NCBI RefSeq assembly: GCF_947623445.1
Contig: NC_135246.1
Coordinates: 16,723,856 to 16,787,855, forward strand
Length of the DNA: 64,000 bases
Direction of reading: 5' to 3'
DNA from: Clavelina lepadiformis
Taxonomy: Eukaryota; Chordata; Ascidiacea; Aplousobranchia; Clavelinidae
Shown: positions 12,101 to 24,300 of the stretch, in pieces
Layout: the number at the start of each line of letters is the position of its first letter
Position numbering within the stretch: position 1 is the first letter of the stretch
Position numbers and translations under genes: made by a program
The notes under the pieces: generated by a model
The model's input: only the letters and a program-made list of their open reading frames with translations
What the model was told of the DNA's origin: nothing
Database searches by the model: none

Positions 12101-14269
12101 GCATCATGCTCTCAACAGGGTGCCGGCTACCGTTGCACTTGTAACGCCGGATACGTCGGTGATGGTTCCAACTGTGCCGGTATAAGCTTTAACCCGATAT
12201 TCTTGTTTAATATTCTTTGACATCGACTTGCCAGCTGTAAATTAAAACTGTCGTTTCTGTTGATTTGTAGTGTTTGACCCATGTAGTACCAACCCTTGCG
12301 GTCAGTACGCCACATGCAGCCGACAGGGACACCGACATCGCTGTGCTTGTAACAGGGGATATGTTGGAGATGGAACAAATTGCAGAGGTAACTTAAATAT
12401 ACATCTGGACTCAATGCAACGGCTATTGTCCTTTATCTCACCACGGTAGAATCTGTCACGTTTTATTAGCGAATTTCGAAACTCATATTTCAATCTGTTA
12501 TCTATTGATATAAGCTTAAAAAGCATTACACGATTCATACTTAAATCAAGCTATTTTGGGCAAATCTGGCTGCGCACAAAACGCATGTTTACCGTTTTTT
12601 TCGTGTGTCTATCAAAGTATCACAAAACCAAATAACTAAATGTTGAAACAGTATATTTTACGTAGCGCCTTTTGTGACCAGTGCGTTTTCCATGTAGTTT
12701 TTGACCCATGCAGCAACTCCCGATGCCACAAAGACTCGAACTGTGTCACGTATGGTGGCAAGCCAAAATGCACATGCAAAGTCGGTTACATTGGAAATGG
12801 ATATCATTGCAAACGTAAGTAAAATCAGATGTACGGTGTAATGTAACTTAATCAAAGCAGCATGTTTGCAAAATCTCGGTAAGATCGGTGTCGCTTGCCT
12901 AATCCGTAAGTGTTACAAAGGAAACTGCGCTTGATTAAACTGTTTTTATATCGTACAGGCCGAAGCCCTTGCTATCAAAACAAATGCAGCCGGTACGCAA
13001 CTTGCAGACCACACGGCACTAGCTATACTTGCACGTGCAATCTTAATTATGTAGGAGATGGTAAAACTTGTGCAGGTAACAAACTACGTATGCAGTAAAT
13101 AGCTTGTCAAAACAAGAAAGACAAATTCTGATATTTGTTTCACGTACATGTGGAAAGACTTCTTTTCAAGTATCTTTTTATAGTTTTCGATCCCTGCCAA
13201 AATGCGCCCTGCCACCGAGACGCCACTTGCTCAAACTTCTTCGGTCGACACAAGTGCACCTGTAAACGGGGATATGTCGGCAATGGTGTCACTTGTTCTC
13301 GTAAGTAAAAGAAAACAAAGGCACAACCGGCACCAAAGCCAGTCTTAACCTTAACTGGAAGTCTGCCTAAGCATGAAAACGTGTTTTCTTTTCTTGCAGA
13401 TCCTTCTCCATGCTCCACTAACTACAATCCTTGCAGTCACTACGCCACATGCACGCCGAAAGGCGACAAAGCTTGGTGCGAATGCAAGCCTGGTTACAGG
13501 GGCAACGGAATACGTTGTCACCGTAAGTATAGTTTGTCTACATTCAATGTAACGGGGCTTTTGAGTCGAATAATCACAGTAGCTGCGTTGTTTAGGTGAC
13601 TATTGCCATAACCATCTGTGTCACGCAAATGCTCGATGTGTTCCTAAACTTTTTGGGGGTTACAGTTGTCAATGTAATAGGGGTTATCAAGGAAACGGTC
13701 GGCAGTGTGCAGGTAAGCAAGCGGTAGACGTATAATGGAAATTCAATTAAATTACAACTTGCTTTGACTCAGTATCCGATCACATTTCAAAACACTTAAC
13801 TTTGCGCAGTTTTCGATCCATGTCTAAACGCACCCTGCCACAGAGACGCCACCTGTACGTCATCTCAAGGGAGTTATCAATGCACTTGTAAAGCAAATTA
13901 CGAAGGCAATGGAAGATATTGCTATAGTAAGTAGTATAGACAATAAATAAATTATGTATTTAAAACAAAGCCCATAATATTAAATAAGTTTTTAATGCTT
14001 TCTTTCACTTTCTAAAGAGTCATGCCAGTATAGATGTGGTAACACGTACGATCGACACCACACTTGCCAATGCGACCAGTATTGTAAAAAGCACAATAAC
14101 TGCTGCCCGGATTTCTCTAAGTATTGTAAGTGTTGCCAAACATTGATTTTCCACTAAACGTGCATTTACCAATGTTTTTGGTAAAGTATTACTTATCATG
14201 TCTTATTTTCTACGTGCAGGCTATAAACGACACTCATACGCAAGGCCTTCTCAACACAGATCTTGGTAA
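9185..14269 (+). CDS. EGF gene A: secreted protein with 18 EGF-like modules and a C-terminal somatomedin B domain
   Basis: I assembled 21 exons: 9185-9251, 9487-9615, 9782-9925, 10104-10229, 10432-10557, 10643-10750, 10889-11017, 11119-11226, 11345-11461, 11540-11656, 11741-11857, 12063-12179, 12271-12387, 12698-12814, 12959-13075, 13184-13300, 13400-13522, 13596-13712, 13810-13926, 14018-14125 and 14220-14269. All introns are phase 1, and the product is 795 residues. Exon 1 is a signal peptide (LALLLLFVLQASA). Exons 2-19 each give one six-Cys EGF module, typically DPCxxxPCHxYATC...CxCxxGYxGDGxxC, the non-calcium-binding EGF_3 style. The modules in exons 6 and 8 are a shorter variant of 36 residues (CGPNSxCVQGxCRCVENYxPDA). 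Exon 20 is an eight-Cys somatomedin B domain (CQCDQYC, NNCCPDF) whose last Cys codon is split by the intron. The tail is basic and ends RSW. Likely an extracellular or matrix protein; function unknown. Confidence 0.88.
11962..11975 (+). pseudogene. Relic start of a lost EGF exon inside an intron of gene A
   Basis: Within the intron between exons 11 and 12, an acceptor (ttttcag) is followed by TTTTTGACCCATG, identical to the start of the real exon at 12698. After that the sequence becomes a small repeat (ataaatgtgtttc occurs twice) with no Cys pattern. It reads as a truncated, non-coding copy of an EGF exon. Confidence 0.5.
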
Positions 14270-14635
14270 AATTAGCTGAAAGAAGCTACAACATATTCTA
14301 CAAGGTTTTTAGACGAAATATTCCGCGTTTTGTTATGAATTTTATCTTTTTGTTCGGTTTTCCTTGTTTGTCTTTTTACTTTGTTTCTTCCACATCTTTT
14401 TGAGCTGCTGCTACCTGATTGCCTTGGTAACATTGGTCGAATTATCACTTGCTTAATAAGCGTAAGTTAACGTTTTATTTTTGTTCTTGCCTCAGATACT
14501 GTATATCTCAACTTTTGACATCATGTATATCATATGATCATATAAGCTCTTCTAAACAGTACAAAATTGCAGTCGCAGAAATGTGATCCTTTTTGTTCCT
14601 ATTACTTGAAATTTGGCATTTTTTGCAATTTTCTC

Positions 14636-14641
14636 AATAAA
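14636..14641 (+). terminator. Poly(A) signal of EGF gene A
   Basis: AATAAA lies about 370 nt after the stop codon of gene A and is the first canonical hexamer there. Confidence 0.55.
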
Positions 14642-17600
14642 CGGAAAGTAAACTATTTTTTGTCATTTACCCTACATATACATGTATGAACTATAACGAA
14701 AGAATCAAGAAATGAAAAATGCAAAACAAACCAAACCAACCCATCTGCTAACAAAAGATCGTTGCATGATGTTTTCGCAGCATCAGAGTAAACAATAATT
14801 TGATATAAATGCAACAGTCTGGCCACATGAAGAAACCTTGAGCAATAGTCGCACGGCATTTCGAAGCACTGCACTTCTTTCGTGATGTTTTTAAGGAAAT
14901 AATGAAAGTGAAAATGTTTTGTCTCTTTGTTTAAACGCATATTATAAGCACACCCTGGATTTCCCGGCAAACAAAGTGCATTGTTAACAAAGTAAACTAA
15001 ACTAACCGACAAATAACTTAACTAGTTCCATTTTAGAAACATTCTGTAGAAGAGACCACTTTCCTTAGCTTAAAAACTCGGACCCTGCTGTATAAACGAT
15101 TATAAACTCCGCTTTTTAATCGATCTGGTCAACCATAGTTATCACATAATCAACGTTATGGGTTTAACTTAAACTTGTTAGTTTAATTCTAAATGGAAAG
15201 CTTTAGTCTTAGTATAGGCCTAGATCTTTTTTTAATTTTATAGTTTTCGCGTAAACGAGTATAAAATGAAATTGTGTAAACGCATCCATTGCATACGAAC
15301 TGACCCTATGATGTACTTCACATGGAATGTATTCAAAATCGAAATCCAGTTTATTTAGCCTAACCCAATAGCTAGCACAGAGCCCTGGTAGAGAAATGAT
15401 TTTATTGCACGTATAACAAATAAATCCGGAGTAATAATCAACTTTAATTAATTAATTAAATCCAAAAATATTTAATTAACCGAAACGTGTTTAATGATTT
15501 TTCTCCAGTTTCTTAAAATCACGCAACACACACGCTTGCGTACGTGTACACTTGCATGCAGCAATTAGACGGAGCTGATAGGCAATATATCGTCGTGGAG
15601 AACATCTGAATGTCACAACTAAACCCACATCTCAAACCCCAGGGTGTGTCTTGCCATCATAAAGCTTTTTGCAGAAAATATTTTGGTGGATAGAAATATA
15701 CGGGTGAACGAAAGGGGTAGATATCGACGATTGCTTGTGGGGTAAAACGACAATATTAAAAACGTCGTAACTGTCACGAAATCTTACTCCTTATGCCGGT
15801 ATCGAAAGGTGGGTGTACACATTGCACGTAAACACTTGCACTGTCAACAAAACAGCGTGGCTTGTTTTTTGGGTCCTTTTAAATTCAATGCTGCACGTTC
15901 ATACAATCCTTGCAGTATCTATGAAGCCACATGGAGGTCGAAGGTACACATCATACATAACTTGATGCAAATGCGAGCAACAGAACTCACTGGTACCATG
16001 TAAGTAGTGGCGGATCGTTTATCAACATCGAATTTAGAAGCGATTTCGAATTAACTAATCATGTTTTCTATGCTGTGCGAGTAACTACTGTCACATATAA
16101 TTGCGTCTTACAAACGTGTTATAAGTCGTCCGATTTTTCGATTGTTTCGCTTTTGCCATCTTGCGAAATCCCCAAAATATTTTTCATCATCTCTTTTAGG
16201 TTTGAAACGACACGCTAAAGTTAATCAATGCTGAAATAACGATTAGGAAAACCTATACTGGAGCAACACAAAAACTATTTTGCTAACATTACTAAAATAA
16301 AACTATACATTTTGCGCATTTATCTTAACCACACATTTACTCAAGTAGATTTTGTCATTTGAAATTTGTCATGACTTAAATTATTATCAGTCATTGTGGT
16401 AGTTCTGTAGTTATTAAAAGTAATTGCAGACTCTGTATTGAGCAAATCATTTCTTATTTTTGTTGTTTTCCCATCCATGTATGACGCTTAGACTTGTTGT
16501 AAGTTTCGAAACAGGGGCAGTCCCCTAATTCTGAAATATAACGGGTTTCTATCAATTATGTCAATTTTTGCGTTATGCTTGAAATGTTTTTCGATTTTAA
16601 GCGCAAAATATGATAGTTGTCATATCACTAGTTAAAACGTTTCCGAAAAGTTTAAAATTGTAATGAATCAAAATGAGTATGCTTACATACAATCCAAAAG
16701 TTCATTTGGGCTAATTTGAGAATGGTGCTTCCCCATATGTTCTAAGCATCGAAACAATAACTGAATAGGATGTATGGGCAAATATTTAATAAAATTAGGG
16801 CAAATATTTTTCAAATGAAAGAGACTAGATCAGAAGATATTTTAAATTACTTCTAGATTCGTACTTTCAAGGGCTCATGAAATGCTTTAAAATATGTTTC
16901 GTAAACGTCAGTAAAGCACAATATAGTGCATATGTCGCCATCACTCAATTCTCACGGGTTTTATTGATAAAGATAGAAACAATCAATTCTCTTGTTTGAA
17001 AACCAAAAATAATGCTGCGTAAAAAACACGATAATTTTAACCCATGCTGTGATGATGAAAAATGTCAATTGTTATTAAAAACGCATCATAATGTTTAAGT
17101 AAAAACGTTTGTGGATGTTTAACGCAAAACGCAAACACTTCTAACGCAACGCAACTCTTCATAACGCAAACACTTCTGCAATGTTCAGCTTGTTATATTG
17201 CGGGATAAATAGCACAAAATTCTAGCATAAAACAGTTAATAGTGGTTAATTAGTTACATTAATAAACAAAAATCACGTAAGCAAAAAATAAAAAAAAATT
17301 TCAACTCATCCAAACTTTACACCAAGTCACCATGCCAATTGAATACATTGCACATTTCATACATACGTTGATACAAATAACATATTTGTGGATAATTATG
17401 ATGGTTAAACGCAAGTAAACCAACACCTTTATAATCACAAGGTTCTGAATTATAACATCGAGCACAAAAAACGCACGACAAATTATGACGCAAGTGTTCC
17501 AATATTAGTTTTACTGCTTTTGTCTCCTCGTGAAATTACTCAAATGATCCCACGATCATCTGACATATATTTGCATTCTGGCCGAACTGTATAGGGCTGC

Positions 17601-18215
17601 TATTTGGAAAAATATTCCAAATACATTTTTAGCTAAAATCATGCATTTGTGCTAGGTTTAAGGGTTGCGTTGATCTAAATGTAAATTCATTTCGGTCTTT
17701 TTCAAGTTGTCCGTGTTGTATTGATGGTAGGAGTTCTTCGAACGTTAATTTAAATTCAAGTATTTCAACCAGTTCACACGCCATTGTGTCCCGTTACGGT
17801 CACGCTCACTGTAAAAGTTTGCTAATTCAAGTCAAAATGCTAAGACGCTTGGACGTTTTCTAATTTTAAAATTTGGCTTTGTTTCGTGAACCGAAGCATT
17901 AAAGCAGCGAACTTTGCAACAAAATTCTATACAAAACGCTTTATTTTTGTTATTTGGCGCAAAGCAGAATATACAATATTACGGAATACCGAACCATAAA
18001 TGTTTCTTTGTTGCGAAATAACAATACAAAATGCAAATTTCATTATGCGTGCTTTCGTAGAAAAAATCATGCCTTGTCCAGCAAATGGAATCTTCAGTTC
18101 CATATTTTCGTCATTTTCGCCAGCATCCAGCTAAAATGGACGAGCTTTGATCACGGTTTTGCAAATGCATGAGCAAGAATGGAAGAACTCAACGTCATTG
18201 GTTGATGATGGATAC
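14642..18215. other. Intergenic region between EGF genes A and B
   Basis: AT-rich non-coding DNA. The one notable item is a decayed EGF exon at about 15898-15999, listed separately. I see no transposon ends or RNA genes. Confidence 0.5.
15898..15999 (+). pseudogene. Decayed EGF exon between genes A and B
   Basis: The stretch tacaatccttgcag followed by a degenerate copy of tacGCCACATG closely resembles gene A exon 17 (TACAATCCTTGCAGTCACTA). It continues through an atgcaaatgcgagc stretch, like a CxC motif, and ends at a donor-like gtaagt at 16000. Reading frame and several cysteines are gone, and no signal peptide or neighbouring exon accompanies it. It is probably a leftover module from an ancient gene copy. 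Confidence 0.45.
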
Positions 18216-18240
18216 CACGTGACTATCGTATGTATAAGTA
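18216..18240 (+). promoter_or_regulatory. Core promoter of EGF gene B: CACGTG box plus TATA box
   Basis: CACGTGAC starts at 18216 and TATAAGTA is at 18233-18240, a spacing within 2 nt of that before gene A. An inverted CCAAT (ATTGG) lies just upstream near 18198. Confidence 0.5.
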
Positions 18241-18367
18241 CAAGGGCAATACAAAGCGTTGTCATATTTTGTTGTTAACACAAGACAAGTTGTCGAGATT
18301 AAGCGGAAGGAAGAGATTAGACACTTCAAAGAACCAACCGCAACTTTTTCGAAGCAAAGAAACTGCG

Positions 18368-21300
18368 ATGACCACTAAAGGAGCGATTTTTGCTCTCGCG
18401 CTGATCTATTTTCTCGGCGTAGCTCAATGCACTTACAGAGGTGGAAGGAAAATATAATTTTTTTGTAAAAAAGAAAACTTACCGTTAGCAAAGATTGCAA
18501 TAAAATACTTTCTTTAATATCTTGACATGAAAAGTAATGTTTACGTAATGTATATGACAATCCTGTATCTGCAAAGCAATGTTGAATAGAAACGATATTA
18601 AAATCGAAAAAATAATGTTTTTATCCTTAAACTTTTCAACACCAATTTCAACTCAAACCGCTAAACGATGGTTTCTCATGCAGTCCAGCACACGTGCAGC
18701 TACTGCGACAAAAACGCAGTATGTCGACGACATTACAACGGCTACGTTTGTATTTGCAAAGACGGATATTATGGATCGGGAGAGTGGTGCAAAGGTAAGC
18801 AAAAAAACACCTTTTTGGAAGCAAATTCGTCACAAAACCAATGTGTTTTCTGAATCCTTTAAAACCCTCTTTAGTTATCAATCCATGCCACAGTAATGCC
18901 TGTCATAGAGACGCACATTGCGTGCCAAACGGAGAACGTTACAGTTGTCGTTGTAAAGACGGATATGAAGGGGATGGATACGGATGTTCTGGTGGGTTTT
19001 CACGGCCAATTTAAAATATATAATATATAACAACTGACTGTACAAGAGTTGTACAACGAATTGTATTTAAAATATGTATGGAAAGTTATTTGGGCTATAG
19101 TGTACTTAAGAGTAGTGTTTATAATGGTGTAATGGTATAGTATAGTAATGGTGTTTATGGAAAAAAACTTATGTGAGAATGCCCAGCTACAATAACAGTT
19201 ATTAAACTTGTCCTGCCAAAAACATAAATAAAACTGCAATTCCAATAAAAATAAACAACCATCGAAAAACGTGAAACTAAAAATGACGATTTCGTGATTA
19301 AAAGTTTCTTGTGCGACTACGGGTCTAAACAGTTAATACGTGCTTTCGCAGTTTGCAGAATGTTTCTGCGTACGGTTTTGAGTCACGAATCCGATTTAGA
19401 CGGGTCCAAAATTTTCTGTATGTGCTAATGTCATATGTGTGTTGGCACAAACTTCAAATCGCGTTTTTGTTATTGTCGAATTTTTGTCGTAATCATAACT
19501 TTGTCAAACGAAAACTTTTTACTTTGTCTGCATCCCCACACTTAAAATGTTATTTTAACAAAATGCAGCACTATCAAACTTATCATAGGTTATTTGTGAG
19601 GTCGTAAGCATTTTCATTTTTAGTCGCCGACCCATGTCGATCGAATCCATGTCATCAACACGCAAGTTGTCGAAAAGGAATTGACTGGGACTACACCTGC
19701 GTTTGTAAACGGGGCTACAGAGGCGATGGACGATTTTGCGCAGGTTAGAATTGATGTCTAACGCACAAGTTGTAAATGATGAGTATACAAATAGGACTTA
19801 AATGAAACATATCATGGTATTATGAATCTATAAAAAGCTCGCTTAATCGCGGCCACGTACACTACTACATACGTATATACGATATACGTTTAGCCACAAT
19901 GGATCTAACAGATAAAATAAATCGTAATCTTACGAGAACATGTCAAACCTACAGTATATACATGTTTGAACATCACGTTATAATATATTGCACGCGATAA
20001 ATCACTCACTAAAACGTCACCAACATTACAAAACAACCTAATCACGTTAGTTTGATGAATTCTGCTGAATGTGAATTGAAATTGATGAATGAACAGTATA
20101 CGACCCATGTCAAGACGCACCGTGCCATAAAGACGCAACATGCACCAGCCATGGAGAATCCTACACATGTGCATGCAAAGATGGATACACAGGCAATGGA
20201 CAGTATTGTGACGGTGAGTAGCATTTTGTCCGCTATGAATCGTGCCAACAGTAACTTAATGTAAGTTTTTATTTGATATAAGATCTTATTAATAATAATG
20301 TCGATATAATAAAGGTCTTGTTGCTCATAAGAAGGTCTTATAATAATATTATAAAATACTGTAAAAGTTTTGATATAACAAAAGTAATATACTTGATATA
20401 AGGTCTCTGTAAACAAGTCCTAGAACACGAAATACCGACCAAATCATGACTTGGATTGAGAATGAAAGTTATTTAAAACATTTTTAAACGACTTTCGGCT
20501 ATATTAATAGTTACTTGGAAATACGACCGTTTCGTAGCTTCGGTGGTTTTAAGAAAAACAATCAGCGTTAAACTTAGTTTTCTTAGTAAGAAGAATAAAA
20601 ATAACTTTTGGTTAGAAGTTTAATATCCAACGAACATCGCGGAACGAAAATCTACGATCATCAATCTTATATTGGCTTAAGGGTCGGTACTTAATCTGTT
20701 TTCGTTTAGTTCATAGAAAAACGTGACTGTCTGCGTTTGCAAAATATTAATACAATAAAATCTACATAAACGATATAAATTTACACATAACCCGTTCCTA
20801 TGGTTTTTGCTCGTTGGCGCCAAAAACACAAAAACAAATTCTTCCTTGAGTCTGTTAATAAGAACTGCATGCTTATGTTTGTAGGCTTATTTCTTTCAGC
20901 TTCTCTTAAATAAATTTACATTTCTAACTGAGTTACAGTATCTTATTGCAAACTGTTCTTTTTAAATTGTTTTGTTCGACAAAAAACACTTTTCCTTTTA
21001 CAGTGCTAGATCCATGTAGATCGAATCCATGTCACCAACACGCAAGTTGTCAAAGAGGAATTGACTGGGACTACACCTGCGTTTGTAATCCGGGCTACAG
21101 AGGCGATGGACGATTTTGCGCAGGTTAGAATTGATGCCTTACAAATAACAGTAAAGCAATTTATGGTTTTTACTGCAATGGATTCCCTTTAACACTTCCG
21201 TATGTCGCAATGCATAAATAAGAAAAGATCTATGGTAATTCTCAATCCAAACGACATGTCAAACATGCTCTGCTATAAGCAAAATAACAGCATGCTCGAA

Positions 21301-24300
21301 TCACTACCAATTTCACGTTAAAAACTGTTAAATTATAATCACATGTGACCAAAACTCAAACAACAACACTTATGAACCATGTAAATTGTTCAGTATACGA
21401 CCCATGTCAAGACGCACCGTGCCATAAAGACGCAACTTGCACCAGCCATGGAGAATCCTACACATGTGCATGCAAGGATGGATACACAGGCGATGGACAG
21501 TATTGTGATGGTGAGCACCACTTTGCACGCTTATGAATCGTGACAGCACAAACTAAATATAAAGGTCACTGGGACCTGGAATACTAAAATACCTACAGAT
21601 ACTAGAAATTTAACAGACTTACCATCACAATCTTACCTTGTAGTCATGAACTCATGTGACCCTCATCCATGCCACAAATACGCCACTTGCACCAAAGGAG
21701 CGGAATACCAGTATCAATGCGACTGTAACGATGGGTACACGGGAGACGGAAGGTTCTGTGTAGGTACGAACAAACGTGATAACCGAAACTATATTGACAA
21801 TTTTTACAGCAAATTTTGGCACAACGCTATGGCACATTTATCTAAATCTTTCATTTGTTCGAATATTTATTTTGAAAAGGTACAATTACAAAAGCTTTAA
21901 TCTAAGATACCAGCATTTAAATATAATTGTATGGTTAATTGCATGACGGCAATTGTTAAAATCGTTACTAGACGAGCGTGATAACATTGAGATAATAAAT
22001 TAAAATATGTTTCCTTATAAACTTTCTGCAGAGCTTGATCCATGCCAGTCCAGTCCGTGTCACGACTACGCAACTTGCCACGCCACTTATGGTGGTCAAT
22101 ACACTTGCACGTGTAATAGCGGTTACGCCGGAGATGGAAGTTATTGCGAGGGTAAAATTTTATTTCTTTATTATAGATTACAATATAACATGTAATACCG
22201 CAAACGTCTTCATATAAAGTATTTAAAGTCCATAACGCGTGCAAAGAGTTATAGGGTCTATGCTAAGTGACAAACCTTATTAAGTATCATCTTTTCATGC
22301 AGAGATTAATCCTTGCCATCCAAACCCATGTCACCACTACGCGACGTGCAAACGTGCCTACGGTGGCAGACATACTTGCACATGTAATAGCGGATACACT
22401 GGCGATGGTGGCCACTGCGAAGGTAAACAAAAACACGTTTAACTCTGTATTTTTGACGAAAAGGAATTAAGCAAAGTCACCGGAAGACGTCTAAAATAAA
22501 AAATTTATTCTTGAATGTTTAACATTAAGTGACTTGTAAATTGACAGCAAGACATTTGTCATAACTTAAAACCTTTCCGAAGAAATCTGACAGATTTTCA
22601 AAGCAATTACTTTTCGTGTTCGTCACGTTTTTTGTAATCAATGTCACGTTTTCAGAGTTAGACCCATGCCATTCAAGTCCATGCCACCATTATGCTACAT
22701 GTGAACGAGCCTATGGCGGAAGATACATCTGTACATGTAATAATGGTTATGCTGGTGATGGAAAGTACTGTGAAGGTATAGCAACCGCAAATATTTTCCT
22801 GCTAAAAGTTTAAATAACTTATTTTTCGACAGAACCGCCAAAAAACTATGCTCTATAAAAAAAATACAAAAACACATTTTGATAGTGCGATTTGCAAAGA
22901 GAGTGCAATAATGCAAAAACGTGCGTATTTGGTTGCAGTGTTAGACCCTTGCCATACAAACCCTTGTCACCGATACGCCACTTGCACTCGTGGTTACGGC
23001 AGCCAGTACACATGCAGTTGTAACAAAGGCTACGTGGGCAATGGACGCCGTTGTAAAGGTATATGTGTACACCAGAGAGTTGGTGAATTCATGTCCAACT
23101 TCTTTGCTTAAAAAGACGATTTGAATTTCTGCATTCAGTGTTCGACCCGTGTGAAAATGCCAAGTGTCATAAGCACGCCAAATGCAATCGGTTCGGAAGG
23201 TTCTACAAATGTACTTGTAAAACAGGATACAAGGGAAACGGGAAAAAGTGTCGACGTAAGTGTTTGAAATGTCAGGGCGTAGGCTGAGAGGACGGTTTTG
23301 GGAATGGTCTTCCATTACTTTTTCACACCTTTTGCATCTATACTAGTTAATTTAGTCTATTTTAAAAAGGAAAAAACCCATGCAGTGGCTACCAATGCAG
23401 TCGTTACGCCAAATGTGTGGTGGAAGGTTACAAAGCCGTCTGCAAATGCCAACCTGGTTACCATGGCAACGGGAAGGTCTGCCGAGGTGTGAGAGTTTGT
23501 CGATGCAGTTTTTTGCAGGCCACCGTTACTCAGCCCGTGTTGTTTTTTAAAGTCTTATTGCACCATTTTTAATGTAACGTGTGTAATTTATTCGGCAGTG
23601 GACAAATGCTACAATCATAAATGTCCTGTCCATTCCACATGCTACCCGAACGTGCTGAAAGGACGCGTATGCCGTTGCAACGATCCTTACTACGGAAATG
23701 GAGGCGTGTGCTACTGTGAGTTGTAATCACAAGAATAATAATTACGGTACAATTAGCGAAAAAGTTATAATGAGCTTATTAAAATTGAGTTATTTGCGGG
23801 AAACCACCAATTAAACTTATTTTAGTATTTTGTGGCTATGTAATGCCAATTACGTAAAGCTCAAGCTATGCTTTTAATTACGTCAATTACGTTGCTAAGC
23901 AACGCTCACATGTGCTGTAAATAATCGGTGCGCCCATAATATCCAAGGACATTTCACCAGAATTAATCACATAATGGCAATTCGACTTCAGTGCTGCTAT
24001 AGTAGCTTAAGTGTCATTAAAAACACACTTTTATCCCACGGTGATTCAGTTGCATCGGTGATTCAGTTGCATTAAACTTAAATCGCATTTGTTCAAAAAA
24101 TTAAAACAAATTTTATCACGCAAAAATGGCAACTATTCCAAAACAGAAAAACAAAACTGAAGTTTACTCTTCTAGATTTGTACTCTACGAAAACACACAG
24201 CTAGGAATGTTTGAAGATAACTCTGTGGTTGTAAAAAACGTGACCGACGAAAGGTCTCTGCTGACCGAAATACCACAAGCATTCCCTGGGGAAGCTATTT

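Noticed and set aside
11300-14000. CRISPR-like array suggested by regularly spaced similar segments
   Set aside because: The similar segments are coding EGF exons with introns; spacing and content do not fit an array, and the genome is eukaryotic.
22941-23315. Long antisense frames across EGF exons (for example 124 codons here, and 20042-20416)
   Set aside because: They mirror the Cys-rich coding strand, whose codon bias lowers antisense stops; they cross real introns and have no features of their own.
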